Origin: Lachnospiraceae bacterium UBA3310
Lineage (GTDB): Bacteria > Bacillota > Clostridia > Lachnospirales > Lachnospiraceae
Length of the DNA: 64,000 bases
Reading direction: 5' to 3'
Assembly (NCBI GenBank): GCA_002361355.1
Contig: DESQ01000028.1
Coordinates: forward strand, 1 to 64,000
Shown: one piece after another, positions 6,765 to 14,516 of the stretch
Numbering within the stretch: the first letter of the stretch is position 1
Layout: every line of letters starts with the position of its first letter
The notes under the pieces: model-generated
The model's database searches: none
What the model saw: the letters and a program-made list of their open reading frames with translations, nothing else
What the model was told of the DNA's origin: nothing
Position numbers and translations under genes: made by a program

Positions 6765-6788
6765 AACATGACAACTGTATGTCATGTT
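6765..6788. promoter_or_regulatory. Perfect 9-bp palindrome between the WYL regulator and GyrI-like genes
   Basis: AACATGACA and TGTCATGTT are separated by ACTGTA and overlap the last codons of the WYL gene. There is no T-tract on either side, so an operator for the downstream GyrI-like genes is more likely than a terminator. The binding protein is unproven; the WYL regulator is the obvious candidate. Confidence 0.4.
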
Positions 6789-7699
6789 TCAGAATCGGGC
6801 CGATATTTTTGACAGATGCCCTCCGCAAAACGCAGAATTTCCTGCCGCAGTTCCAAAGGCTCCAGAAGTTCGGCGCCGTCTCCAAAGGAAGCGATCCATC
6901 CCACCACGCTGTCCGGATCAGAAAATTCAGTAGAAAAAAGCAGCATGCCATCCGGCAGTATCTGAAAACTTTCCGGGCCAAATTCATCCACCAGCCGCCA
7001 CTTATAGGAGGGGTGAATCTTTGCCTTAATGGTGAATTGAGGTGGGAATACATGTCTCGGACTCAAATTGGGAATAGAAACGTCGCGCTTTTCAAAAGAA
7101 TCTCCCAAAGAAAGGTTCGTCATTCGCATCAGCTTAAAAAGCCGGAAATCTTCGCTCTTCCCGCACCAGCCATAAAGATACCAGCCAGCCCACTGAAAAA
7201 CGAGATAATAGGGTTCTACGGTTCGCGCGGATTCTCCTTTCGGTGAAAAATAGGTGAAGGATATCCGGCGTCCGGTAAGGATTGCACTGTGTAAAAGTTC
7301 AATTTTCGGGGATAAGGCGGATTTATACCAGGAGGACAGGTCAATCAGGATATGGGTATCTCCGGCTAACAGATTTGACGTACCCACCGACAGCTTCTCC
7401 ATAAGCTGTAAATAGCGATTGGTGTCGCTGACACTGTCCAGACCGCGCAGCCCCGCCAGAATCGCCTGCATATCCGAGGAGGTAAACAGGGTGCGGTCTA
7501 TGGTATAGCCTTCCATAATGGATACGCCGCCGTTTGGTCCAGATGCTGTCACCAGCGGAATCCCGGCCATACAGAGTGCTTCGATGTCACGGCTTATGGT
7601 TCGTCGGGAAACCTCAAACTTTTCCGCAAGATAGGGCGCAGTAACCTTTTCTTTTTGTAAAAGGATCGACAAGATGCCGATCATTCGGTCGATCTTCAT
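6782..7699 (-). CDS. WYL-domain transcriptional regulator (YafY/DeoR type)
   Basis: This 305-residue protein has an N-terminal HTH_11 winged helix (residues ~1-55: KIDRMIGILSILLQKEKVTAPYLAEKFEVSRRTISRDIEAL) followed by a WYL domain (~135-215, with YLVFQWAGWYLYGWC) and a WCX C-terminal extension. WYL regulators sense nucleotide or other small ligands. I chose the ATG at 7699 because AGGAG lies 8 nt upstream; the frame is open to 7741. It precedes two GyrI-like ligand-binding proteins in the same direction, suggesting a small regulon dealing with a toxic or signalling molecule. Confidence 0.85.
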   Translation of the reverse strand: MKIDRMIGILSILLQKEKVTAPYLAEKFEVSRRTISRDIEALCMAGIPLVTASGPNGGVSIMEGYTIDRTLFTSSDMQAILAGLRGLDSVSDTNRYLQLMEKLSVGTSNLLAGDTHILIDLSSWYKSALSPKIELLHSAILTGRRISFTYFSPKGESARTVEPYYLVFQWAGWYLYGWCGKSEDFRLFKLMRMTNLSLGDSFEKRDVSIPNLSPRHVFPPQFTIKAKIHPSYKWRLVDEFGPESFQILPDGMLLFSTEFSDPDSVVGWIASFGDGAELLEPLELRQEILRFAEGICQKYRPDSET

Positions 7700-7822
7700 G
7701 AGAAATCTCCTGTTTCTGTTTTTCCAAAAAAAATAATTCATTGAAATTATAACCCATGAAAGGTAAAATGTTCAATGAATTATTATGGTTCATTTTTTCC
7801 CGTTTTTTTTCTTTGCATAGAA

Positions 7823-8209
7823 TTACCGTGCATAATCATAATAAGGTACAATCAAATGGGCGTCCGCATAGATAGCGTCACTTGTAAGATTGTTAATGCG
7901 CATGACATCGCGGATATAGGCAGAGACAGATTCATAGTGCTCCTCATCCATATAAGTTTCTGCAAGTGACCAGAGCGTGTCGCTGTCCGATACGACAATG
8001 CTCTTATAGTATTTATATGTTTCTTTAGAAGTGTCATTCTTTGCATTGGAGCGGAAAGAACTGACGGCAACGGAAGTGGTGACAATCAGACAGAGGGTCA
8101 TCACAAATAAGAGGAAGTTTTTTCTCATTTCCCTTCTTCTGCGAATGCGGTTATTACGAATCCTTCTTTCACTTCTGATATCCTGGGTTCTTCTGTAACG
8201 CTGTGTCAT
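7823..8209 (-). CDS. LysM protein, YneA-like SOS cell-division suppressor
   Basis: This 128-residue protein has an arginine-rich cytoplasmic N-terminus, one membrane segment (~residues 29-50, FLLFVMTLCLIVTTSVAVSSF) and a C-terminal LysM domain (~70-122, SDTLWSLAETYMD...NNLTSDAIYADAHLIVPY). This is the architecture of Bacillus YneA, which is induced by DNA damage and delays septation. The gene is divergent from lexA and the shared intergenic region holds four LexA-type boxes, which supports SOS control. Sequence similarity to YneA is low as usual for the family, so the function rests on architecture and context. Confidence 0.8.
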   Translation of the reverse strand: MTQRYRRTQDIRSERRIRNNRIRRRREMRKNFLLFVMTLCLIVTTSVAVSSFRSNAKNDTSKETYKYYKSIVVSDSDTLWSLAETYMDEEHYESVSAYIRDVMRINNLTSDAIYADAHLIVPYYDYAR

Positions 8210-8260
8210 ATTCAGCTCAACTCCTCTCTTCCGATAAATATATAAAATCAGTTATCTACC

Positions 8261-8359
8261 AGAACAAATGTTGCGAACGAATGTTCTTTATGATTGAATT
8301 ATATCGAACATGTTTTCGAAAGTCAATACTTTTCATGAAAATAATCGAACAAATTTTCT
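8261..8359. promoter_or_regulatory. Four LexA (SOS) boxes
   Basis: Matches to CGAAC-N4-GTTCG are 8261-8274 (AGAACAAATGTTGC), 8274-8287 (CGAACGAATGTTCT), 8305-8318 (CGAACATGTTTTCG) and 8346-8359 (CGAACAAATTTTCT). The first two share a base and sit nearest the LysM gene. The fourth lies just upstream of the lexA -35. The two outer right boxes have degenerate right halves. Confidence 0.8.
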
Positions 8360-8369
8360 GAATATATGT

Positions 8370-8398
8370 TTGCTTTTTAAGGCGCGCTGTGTTATCAT
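8370..8398 (+). promoter_or_regulatory. lexA promoter
   Basis: TTGCTT (8370-8375) and TATCAT (8393-8398) are separated by 17 bp, ~56 nt before the lexA ATG and directly downstream of a LexA box. Confidence 0.6.
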
Positions 8399-8454
8399 TA
8401 GAATAGAAATTACAAGTATTGACCAAAATATCTGGAAAGGATAAGGATTTGATT

Positions 8455-9075
8455 ATGGCATATGGAAAAATCACTGTAAAACAACAGCAGATTCTTGATT
8501 ATATTAAAGATGAAATTTTGAATAAAGGATACCCGCCGGCTGTCCGTGAGATCTGTGAGGCGGTCAATTTAAAGTCGACCTCTTCCGTCCATTCTCATCT
8601 GGAGACGTTGGAAAAAAACGGGTATATCAGGCGTGATCCCACGAAGCCGCGTGCGATAGAGATTTGTGACGACAATTTTCAGATGGTGCGCACGGAGATG
8701 GTTTCCCTGCCTGTGATCGGTCAGGTTGCGGCAGGCCAGCCGATTCTTGCGGAGGAAAATATCGAGAGTTATTTCCCTGTTCCTGCAGATATGGTTCCAA
8801 ACGGCGAGTCTTTTGTGCTTAAGGTTAAGGGTGATTCCATGATCAATGTGGGAATTTACAGTGGCGATCAGATTTTTGTAAAAAGCTGCCAGACAGCAAA
8901 TAACGGCGATACTGTGGTGGCGTTGATTGATGATTCCGCTACGGTTAAGACTTTCTATAAAGAAAACGGACATGTCCGCCTTCAGCCGGAAAATGACTCC
9001 ATGGAACCCATCATCGTGGATGACTGTCAGATTCTCGGTAAGGTGTTTGGCGTGTTCCGCATTTATAAACAGTAA
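8455..9075 (+). CDS. lexA: LexA repressor
   Basis: This 206-residue SOS repressor has an N-terminal winged HTH (residues ~1-65: QQQILDYIKDEILNKGYPPAVREICEAVNLKSTSSVHSHL) and a C-terminal S24 peptidase domain. The self-cleavage site is the Ala-Gly in VAAGQP (~residue 88). The catalytic Ser is in GDSMINVGI and the Lys in VVALIDDSATVKTF. The ATG at 8455 follows GGAAAGGATAAGG; an upstream TTG at 8419 would extend the protein but lacks support. The gene is autoregulated through the adjacent boxes and is divergent from the YneA-like gene. Confidence 0.95.
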   Translation: MAYGKITVKQQQILDYIKDEILNKGYPPAVREICEAVNLKSTSSVHSHLETLEKNGYIRRDPTKPRAIEICDDNFQMVRTEMVSLPVIGQVAAGQPILAEENIESYFPVPADMVPNGESFVLKVKGDSMINVGIYSGDQIFVKSCQTANNGDTVVALIDDSATVKTFYKENGHVRLQPENDSMEPIIVDDCQILGKVFGVFRIYKQ

Positions 9076-9140
9076 CGATCCGGATTGTTTTATCATTTTA
9101 AATGGAAAATTTTAAGCCCGGTTCTCTTACATAGAAAAAA

Positions 9141-9225
9141 CCGTATCAGACATACTACATAGTAATCGTAATTGCCGGCTCTTTGCAATTATGATTAGAA
9201 AGTCAGTCTCTCTTTTTTCATACGG
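9141..9225 (+). other. Structured leader upstream of the DUF378 gene
   Basis: Twelve consecutive pairs (one G-T) join AATCGTAATTGC (9164-9175) with GCAATTATGATT (9185-9196) around the loop CGGCTCTTT. An outer CCGTAT/ATACGG stem (9141-9146, 9220-9225) closes the unit. There is no known riboswitch match that I recognise. Confidence 0.45.
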
Positions 9226-9254
9226 GGGTTGATGTCTTATGAGGGGGAAGGAAA

Positions 9255-9476
9255 ATGAGAAATAAAGCATTGGACTGCCTTGCTCTGACGATTGCTATTA
9301 TCGGTGCTATCAACTGGGGATTGATCGGGTTTTTCAGCTTTGACCTTGTGGCATTTATCTTTGGTAACATGTCATGGTTTTCGAGAATCATTTATGCCCT
9401 GGTGGGTATCGCCGGACTGTATATCATCACATTTTATATGTATACGAACGGCACGGCAGAATCGAACAAGGCTTAA
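9255..9476 (+). CDS. DUF378 small membrane protein
   Basis: This 73-residue protein has two hydrophobic helices (residues ~8-30 and ~40-62) with the DUF378 signature ALTIAIIGAINWGLIGFFSFDLVAFIFG. The role of the family (YuzA-like) is unknown. GAGGGGGAAGG precedes the ATG. The gene follows lexA but is separated by 179 bp with a stable hairpin, so it is probably transcribed on its own. It is followed by a bidirectional terminator. Confidence 0.9.
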   Translation: MRNKALDCLALTIAIIGAINWGLIGFFSFDLVAFIFGNMSWFSRIIYALVGIAGLYIITFYMYTNGTAESNKA

Positions 9477-9480
9477 GCCA

Positions 9481-9513
9481 AAAAGAGGCTCTTCTATTGG
9501 AGAGCCTCTTTTT
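9481..9513. terminator. Bidirectional terminator between DUF378 gene and rsfS
   Basis: AAAAGAGGCTCT (9481-9492) and AGAGCCTCTTTT (9501-9512) form a perfect 12-bp stem with A/T runs on both sides. The TAG stop codon of rsfS (9494-9496) lies in the 8-nt loop. Confidence 0.85.
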
Positions 9514-9844
9514 CAATGAGAACGCCATCCCGCCAGATACGTTCCAAATCATAAAACAGCCGGTTTTCACGGTCAAAGATGTGGATGATGATATCCTGAA
9601 AGTCCATTAAAATCCAGTTGGCATTCTGATAGCCTTCGATTTGTCTGACCGTAACACCTGCTCTTCCCAGAATTTCCGATACATTGTCAGCCATAGCCTG
9701 TATCTGGCTCTTGTTGCTGCCGTCTGCAATGATAAAGTAGTCCGCAATGGTTGAGATCCCGCTGATATCAATGATACGGATATCCTCCGCTTTCTTGTCC
9801 TCTAGCGCGTTCACTGCTAAAAGTGCAATTTCCTTATTATTCAT
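9494..9844 (-). CDS. rsfS: Ribosome silencing factor RsfS
   Basis: This 116-residue RsfS/Iojap protein binds L14 on the 50S subunit and blocks subunit joining during starvation. Signature: DISGISTIADYFIIADGSNKSQIQAMADNV and the C-terminal NWILMDFQDIIIHIFDRENRLFYDLERIW. The ATG at 9844 is chosen; a GTG at 9856 overlaps the AAAGGCG site. It is the last gene of the obgE-nadD-yqeK string. The usual LCP gene that often sits between yqeK and rsfS is absent. Confidence 0.93.
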   Translation of the reverse strand: MNNKEIALLAVNALEDKKAEDIRIIDISGISTIADYFIIADGSNKSQIQAMADNVSEILGRAGVTVRQIEGYQNANWILMDFQDIIIHIFDRENRLFYDLERIWRDGVLIEKEALQ

Positions 9845-9875
9845 ATAAATATTCACGCCTTTCTAAGTTCTAAGG

Positions 9876-10466
9876 TTACATTTGTTTATAATAATTGTAG
9901 GTTTTGATTGTCATATCATCTAACTGTCCGTCTGTGGTTCGCAGATAGGCAAGCGAGTTCGCCAATATTTTTTCCATTGTCCGGTCGAGATCGTGGAAAG
10001 CGATTCTGCGGATCAGGTCAAGCTCTGCCAATTGTTTTCTGTTCGGTTCGATATAATCTGCGATATAGAGGATTTTCTCTAATTTGCTCATATCGGGCCG
10101 GCCTGTGGTATGGTAACGGATCGCATTCAAAATGTCATCGTCGGTCACGCCATATTTGTGCTGTGCCAGATAAGCGCCTGCTTTTGCGTGCAGAAGCGCC
10201 GTTGGGTTGCTCCGCTCCACCGCGGTCACATTGAGATGGGCTTTCTCACAAATGGCCACCAGCTCCGAGCCGTGCATGGATTTGGCGCAGTCATGTAACA
10301 GACCGGCTGTCATGGCGCTTTCTATGGGTTCTCCGTGCGCCATTGACAGAGCTGCAGCCGTGTAGGCTACTCCCAGCGTATGGGCATACCGTTTGGAGGA
10401 GAGAATTTTTTCTAATTCCTTGCGAATACTGGCAATATCCGGGCTGTCCATATGTTTGTCGCTCAT
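9876..10466 (-). CDS. yqeK: YqeK, HD-domain diadenosine tetraphosphatase
   Basis: This 196-residue YqeK-family protein hydrolyses Ap4A symmetrically to ADP. The HD motif is seen in GLLHDCAKSM (residues ~57-66), with metal-ligand histidines in YAHTLGV, LLHAKAG and IRYHTTG, and the ADYIEPNRK segment that is distinctive for YqeK. It starts ATG with AGGAGG 10 nt upstream. It lies between nadD and rsfS as in most Firmicutes. Confidence 0.93.
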   Translation of the reverse strand: MSDKHMDSPDIASIRKELEKILSSKRYAHTLGVAYTAAALSMAHGEPIESAMTAGLLHDCAKSMHGSELVAICEKAHLNVTAVERSNPTALLHAKAGAYLAQHKYGVTDDDILNAIRYHTTGRPDMSKLEKILYIADYIEPNRKQLAELDLIRRIAFHDLDRTMEKILANSLAYLRTTDGQLDDMTIKTYNYYKQM

Positions 10467-10493
10467 ATCATTGATTCCTCCTTTGAGGCAGTT

Positions 10494-11114
10494 TTAGGAT
10501 TGGTACAGATGATTTTCTAACATAAAAGCTTCCACATTCTCCGGAACCAGACCGTGAATGTCTGCTCCTCTTTTTAACAGAGCTCTTATCTGTGTGGACG
10601 AGACATTGATGCCGGTCATTTTCAACAGTTCGATGGCTGCGTGATATTTTTCCCGCAGGTACTGTGCCTGTTTTTCAAACTGATGCCAGGAAAAAGGCTG
10701 CTTTCCGGCATCCTCTCTCACTGCCGCCAATAGAGTGCAGGTTTTAAAAATCAGCTCCGGGTGACGCCAATCTTCTATCGCATACAGGCTGTCTGCACCG
10801 AGAATAAAGTAATAATCCGTATCGGGATGCGTGGATTTTAACTTTTGCAGGGTATGGCAGGTATAGGTGTTTCCCTCCGCTGCCGCTTCCATATCGGAAA
10901 GGGCAAAGTAGGGAATATCTCTGATTGCAAGGGCAGTCATTTCACATCTGACAGGGGCGGGAAGCACTTCCCGCAGGTTTTTCATATAGGGAACGCCGCT
11001 TGGCATAAACAGCACTTGATCAAGCGCAAACTGCTCTTTCGCAAGCTGCGCAATTGTCAGATGACCGTTGTGAATGGGATTAAACGTGCCTCCCATGATG
11101 CCGATTCGCTTCAT
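10494..11114 (-). CDS. nadD: Nicotinate-nucleotide adenylyltransferase
   Basis: This 206-residue nucleotidyltransferase converts nicotinate mononucleotide and ATP to deamido-NAD. The N-terminal motif GGTFNPIHNGHL contains the (H/T)xGH signature. The C-terminal ISSTxIR-type motif is VSSTQIRALLKRG. A strong AAAGGAGG site is present. Its order with yhbY, obgE and yqeK is conserved. Confidence 0.95.
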   Translation of the reverse strand: MKRIGIMGGTFNPIHNGHLTIAQLAKEQFALDQVLFMPSGVPYMKNLREVLPAPVRCEMTALAIRDIPYFALSDMEAAAEGNTYTCHTLQKLKSTHPDTDYYFILGADSLYAIEDWRHPELIFKTCTLLAAVREDAGKQPFSWHQFEKQAQYLREKYHAAIELLKMTGINVSSTQIRALLKRGADIHGLVPENVEAFMLENHLYQS

Positions 11115-11124
11115 CCGTCCTCCT

Positions 11125-11424
11125 TTATGCCTTTGGCAGTATAATCTTAGGATTTTTCTTATCAGGCTTATAAAGAATGATCTTTTTGCCGATCACCTGT
11201 ACGACTGTGGAATGCGTCCTTTCCGCCACAACCGCAGCGATCTGCTTCGGATCATCCGCACAATTTTTTAAAACAGCGATCTTTAATAGTTCCCTCGTAT
11301 GGAAGGCGTCGCCGATAGAAGCTGTAAACTCCGGCGTGAGGCTGGATTTTCCCACCTGAAAGATGGGGTCTAAGCCGTTTGCCAGGCCCTTCAAATAAGC
11401 CCTCTGCTTGCTAGTCAGTTCCAT
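11125..11424 (-). CDS. yhbY: YhbY-family ribosome assembly RNA-binding protein
   Basis: This 99-residue protein is a single CRM domain (MELTSKQRAYLKGLANGLDPIFQVGKSSLTPEF...), with the GxxG-type loop in FQVGKSS. The family binds pre-50S rRNA. Its leader contains an 18-bp motif (11446-11463) shared with the leuC leader. AGAAGGAG precedes the ATG. Confidence 0.93.
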   Translation of the reverse strand: MELTSKQRAYLKGLANGLDPIFQVGKSSLTPEFTASIGDAFHTRELLKIAVLKNCADDPKQIAAVVAERTHSTVVQVIGKKIILYKPDKKNPKIILPKA

Positions 11425-11445
11425 ATTGTACTCCTTCTCTAAATT

Positions 11446-11463
11446 ACTCGCAAATTCGCGCTT
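11446..11463. repeat. Short dispersed repeat in the yhbY leader
   Basis: ACTCGCAAATTCGCGCTT is 17 of 18 identical to 45685-45702 in the leuC leader, at similar distance from the start codon. On the minus strand it also forms a GCGC/GCGC mini-hairpin with the following bases. Confidence 0.4.
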
Positions 11464-11468
11464 ACGCG

Positions 11469-12758
11469 CTATTTATAATAGTCAAAGGAAAGCCCGTACA
11501 TCCTGACGGTACTGCCCTCCTCAATGCCAAGCTCCTCAAGCTGCTTTAAAATTCCCTGTTCCCGCATAAAATCCTGAAAGAACTTAAAGCCCTTCTCGGA
11601 TTCCAGATTGGTGTAGGACAACATTTTTTCAATGCGCGGGCCTTCCACCACATACTCGTCCTCTTCCTCGTCGTAGACCACCGTGAAAGGTTCATTTCCG
11701 ATGTCAAAGTGGAACTCCGGGAAAAACTCCTGCTCAAAGGTGAGGGGTTTGTTGTCGAGCTCTGTAAGGCGGTTGTTGATGGCATAGAGAAGTTCCCTCA
11801 CGCCTTTGCCGCTGATGGCGGAAATGGCATAGACAGGAATCCCCTGCGGCTCAAATTCGGCCCGTATCGCCTCCACCGGATCGCTGTCTTTTTCGTAAAT
11901 CATATCAATCTTGTTGGCCGCAATGATCTGCGGACGTTCGGAGAGCGATTTCTCGTAAGCGGACAACTCCCTGTTGATGGCATAGATATCCTGAATCGGG
12001 TCACGGCCCTCGGTGGAAGCCGCGTCCACAATATGCACAATCAGTCTGGTGCGCTCAATATGGCGCAGAAACTCATGCCCAAGGCCAACGCCCTCCGACG
12101 CACCCTCGATTAAACCGGGAATGTCGGCGATCACAAAGCCTTTTGCATCCTCTAAGTCCACCACGCCAAGATTGGGGTTCAGAGTGGTAAAATGATAGTT
12201 GGCGATCTTAGGCCTGGCATTTGTCACCTTTGCGAGAAAGGTGGATTTTCCTACGTTTGGGAAACCAACAAGCCCAACGTCGGCAATTACTTTAAGTTCC
12301 AGAAGCAGTTCCAGTTCCTGTGCGGGCTGTCCGGGCTGGGCGTATTTAGGCGCCTGCATGGTGCTGGTGGCATAGTGTTGGTTACCGCTGCCGCCGCGTC
12401 CGCCCTTTAACAGCAGAAAACGCCTGTTTTCACCAGACATGTCGGTGATTACCTTGCCGCTTTCGGCCTCTCTGATCACTGTGCCCTCCGGCACTTTGAT
12501 GGTGATATCCTCGCCGTTTTTGCCGGCACAGTTTTTCTTGCCGCCCTCCTCGCCGTTTTTTGCACAGTATTTGCGGATATGCCGGAAATCCGTCAGGGTA
12601 TTCAGGCCTTCGTCGATTTCAAAATAGACGCTGCCGCCGTTTCCGCCATCGCCGCCGTCCGGACCGCCGTTTGGCACATATTTTTCCCGACGGAAGGAAA
12701 CGTGGCCGTCCCCGCCCCTGCCGCTTTTTACATAAATTTTCGCATGATCTGCAAACAT
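11469..12758 (-). CDS. obgE: GTPase ObgE/CgtA
   Basis: This 429-residue protein has the three Obg domains: a glycine-rich N-terminal Obg fold (~1-158, GGDGGNGGSVYF), the G domain (~159-335: G1 GFPNVGKS, G3 DIPGLIEGA, G4 NKID, G5 SAISGKG) and the C-terminal OCT domain (~345-425). It functions in 50S assembly and ppGpp-linked growth control. It is separated from rpmA by an intergenic hairpin, allowing different expression levels for the ribosomal proteins and the GTPase. Confidence 0.97.
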   Translation of the reverse strand: MFADHAKIYVKSGRGGDGHVSFRREKYVPNGGPDGGDGGNGGSVYFEIDEGLNTLTDFRHIRKYCAKNGEEGGKKNCAGKNGEDITIKVPEGTVIREAESGKVITDMSGENRRFLLLKGGRGGSGNQHYATSTMQAPKYAQPGQPAQELELLLELKVIADVGLVGFPNVGKSTFLAKVTNARPKIANYHFTTLNPNLGVVDLEDAKGFVIADIPGLIEGASEGVGLGHEFLRHIERTRLIVHIVDAASTEGRDPIQDIYAINRELSAYEKSLSERPQIIAANKIDMIYEKDSDPVEAIRAEFEPQGIPVYAISAISGKGVRELLYAINNRLTELDNKPLTFEQEFFPEFHFDIGNEPFTVVYDEEEDEYVVEGPRIEKMLSYTNLESEKGFKFFQDFMREQGILKQLEELGIEEGSTVRMYGLSFDYYK

Positions 12759-12790
12759 AATGCCTCTTCTATGCTCCCTTTTCCAGATAA

Positions 12791-12823
12791 AAGAAAAGCT
12801 CCAAACATCTGGATGTTCGGAGC
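12791..12823 (-). terminator. Terminator/attenuator between rpmA and obgE
   Basis: GCTCCaAACATC (12798-12809) pairs with GATGTTcGGAGC (12812-12823) with one mismatch. On the minus strand it is followed by TTTTCTTTT. It probably reduces read-through from the ribosomal protein genes into obgE. Confidence 0.75.
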
Positions 12824-12837
12824 CCGTCTTAAGGTTC

Positions 12838-13122
12838 TTACTTCTCTACAGGATAGACGGAAGCCTGCTTCTTGTCTCTTCCTTTTCTCTCGAAACGAAG
12901 AACGCCGTCCACCAGTGCAAACAGGGTATCGTCTCCGCCTCTGCCTACGTTGACGCCGGGATGAATCTTAGTCCCGCGCTGTCTGTATAAGATGTTTCCT
13001 GCTTTGACGAACTGTCCGTCAGCTCTTTTCGCGCCTAATCTTTTGGACTCGGAATCACGACCGTTCTTGGTGGAACCGACACCCTTCTTATGTGCGAAAA
13101 ATTGAAGGTTCATATTCAACAT
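12838..13122 (-). CDS. rpmA: Ribosomal protein bL27 with Prp-cleaved N-terminus
   Basis: This 94-residue protein starts MLNMNLQFFAHKKGVGSTKNG. The first 9 residues ending in FF before AHKKG are the Firmicutes-type extension removed by the Prp protease encoded next door. GAGGAGGTG lies 7 nt before the ATG at 13122, which rules out the longer frame to 13140. The start overlaps the end of the prp gene region by 4 nt spacing. Confidence 0.96.
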   Translation of the reverse strand: MLNMNLQFFAHKKGVGSTKNGRDSESKRLGAKRADGQFVKAGNILYRQRGTKIHPGVNVGRGGDDTLFALVDGVLRFERKGRDKKQASVYPVEK

Positions 13123-13126
13123 GGTA

Positions 13127-13459
13127 TTACACCTCCTCAAATGTCAATTTACAATGCTGTTTCCCATACTGTGCCTCAATCTGGCAAAGCCCAAGAATCA
13201 GGGAATCCATAAGCGCGGCGGAAGTCTCTTTCAGGGGTTGTCTTAAAAAAGTACAACTGATCCTGCCCGCCTCCTCGTCCGCATTTACCTGTATCGCTTC
13301 CTTCGTGATCTCCTCGAGCGAGTTCACTGTGTTGATTACCAGAATCGAGATCGCCGCACAGACGATATCTTTTCCGTAGTCCGCGTATCCAGCGTGACCG
13401 TCACAGGTAAATTTCAGATATTCTCCTGACTTGTTTTTATAAATTTTGATCTCGGTCAT
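13127..13459 (-). CDS. prp: Ribosomal-processing cysteine protease Prp
   Basis: This 110-residue Prp (YsxB) has the catalytic His in CDGHAGYADYGKDIVCAAIS (H22) and the Cys in the same segment (C34). It trims the N-terminal extension of L27, and the substrate is encoded immediately downstream. The start codon overlaps the rplU stop (TAATG). This is the usual rplU-prp-rpmA order of Firmicutes. Confidence 0.95.
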   Translation of the reverse strand: MTEIKIYKNKSGEYLKFTCDGHAGYADYGKDIVCAAISILVINTVNSLEEITKEAIQVNADEEAGRISCTFLRQPLKETSAALMDSLILGLCQIEAQYGKQHCKLTFEEV

Positions 13460-13764
13460 TACGCGTTGATCTTGTCAATCCTGATCTGCGTATAGAGCTG
13501 TCTGTGGCCGTTTTTCTTGTGATAACCGGTCTTTCTCTTGTACTTGTAGACGATGACTTTCTTAGCCTTGCCCTGATCCATAACGGTTCCCGTCACGGTA
13601 GCGCCTGCAACATCGCCTGCAACCTTGAGCTCCTTATCGCTCACAGCGAGCACCTGATCAAATGTAACAGTAGAGCCAACCTCAACGTCGAGCTTTTCCA
13701 CTCTGATCTCGTCGCCTTCGGATACCTTGTACTGTTTTCCGCCTGTTGCAATGATTGCGTACAT
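13459..13764 (-). CDS. rplU: Ribosomal protein bL21
   Basis: This 101-residue L21 (MYAIIATGGKQYKVSEGDEIRVEKL) ends in a basic KRKTGYHKKNGHRQLYTQIRI tail. The ATG at 13764 has GGAGGTG 7 nt upstream; the open frame to 13785 is not needed. It is the first gene after a consensus promoter and a ~95-nt leader. Confidence 0.96.
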   Translation of the reverse strand: MYAIIATGGKQYKVSEGDEIRVEKLDVEVGSTVTFDQVLAVSDKELKVAGDVAGATVTGTVMDQGKAKKVIVYKYKRKTGYHKKNGHRQLYTQIRIDKINA

Positions 13765-13862
13765 ACCTGCACACCTCCTATTCATGGACTTGCGCCCATT
13801 TACTCGCTAACTGTGGTGACGCCCAAAATGGCATACTTTTACCTCGTTATGCGGCATACTCA
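13765..13862 (-). ncRNA. Candidate L21 leader (autoregulatory mRNA leader)
   Basis: The ~95-nt 5' UTR lies between a strong promoter and rplU. Visible pairings on the minus strand include TATGC/GCATA near the 5' end and ATGG/CCAT around GCGCAAGT close to the ribosome site. Leaders upstream of rplU are known in Firmicutes. I place this by position and simple hairpins only. Confidence 0.45.
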
Positions 13863-13865
13863 GAT

Positions 13866-13894
13866 ATTGTAACGGGTTTTGCCGCATTTGTCAA
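13866..13894 (-). promoter_or_regulatory. rplU operon promoter
   Basis: TTGACA (13889-13894) and TACAAT (13866-13871) on the minus strand are separated by exactly 17 bp. This is one of the strongest promoters in the window. Confidence 0.85.
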
Positions 13895-13901
13895 TGAAAA
13901 T

Positions 13902-14414
13902 TTACTTCTTTCTTCCAAAAGCAAACAGCCGGTCAAACTCTTCTTCCGTGTAATAGAAAAACAAAAGCGCCGCCAGAAGAGCTACCCCGCAGGTGATGTA
14001 GATATCCGCCACATTAAACTTCGGGAAATTGATGGGTACGAAATAAATGAAGTCCACCACATAGCGTCTTGCAAGCCGGTCAAGCAGGTTTCCTCCTGCA
14101 CCGCTTAAAATAAACAGCATACACAGCCGCATCCAGATAAAACGGCGCTCCGCAGGCAGGGTAACATACTTCCATGCGAGAAGAAAAATGACTAATGCAG
14201 TCAAAACAATGAGAAAGGCCTGTCTGCCCTCAAAAGAGCTGAACGCCGCACCTGTGTTTTCCAGATAAGAAAGTTCAAGCACATTCCTGATAATGACAAA
14301 GGGCTCCTGTCCCTTTAGGTGGGAAATGGCGAGTAATTTGGTGTATTGATCCGCCAGCATCAGGATGCAAAGCAAAGCCAGGGATAAAAAGAGATTTCGT
14401 TTCTGTAATTTCAT
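13902..14414 (-). CDS. lspA: Lipoprotein signal peptidase (SPase II)
   Basis: This 170-residue membrane protease has four hydrophobic segments (~8-24, ~67-84, ~95-112, ~137-155). The two catalytic aspartates are in GNLLDRLARRYVVDFIYF, and the family motif ENTGAAFS is present. It cleaves diacylglyceryl-modified prolipoproteins such as the one encoded at 56221. It lies between a NUDIX gene and rplU. Confidence 0.95.
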   Translation of the reverse strand: MKLQKRNLFLSLALLCILMLADQYTKLLAISHLKGQEPFVIIRNVLELSYLENTGAAFSSFEGRQAFLIVLTALVIFLLAWKYVTLPAERRFIWMRLCMLFILSGAGGNLLDRLARRYVVDFIYFVPINFPKFNVADIYITCGVALLAALLFFYYTEEEFDRLFAFGRKK

Positions 14415-14516
14415 ATCTGATCGGGTAATTCCTTTCTTATACGGACGATATCATATAAATGTTAACGTCTAAGACTATAAAATGACTATGGCAGTCAATG
14501 GCTTTCAGCACTATTT

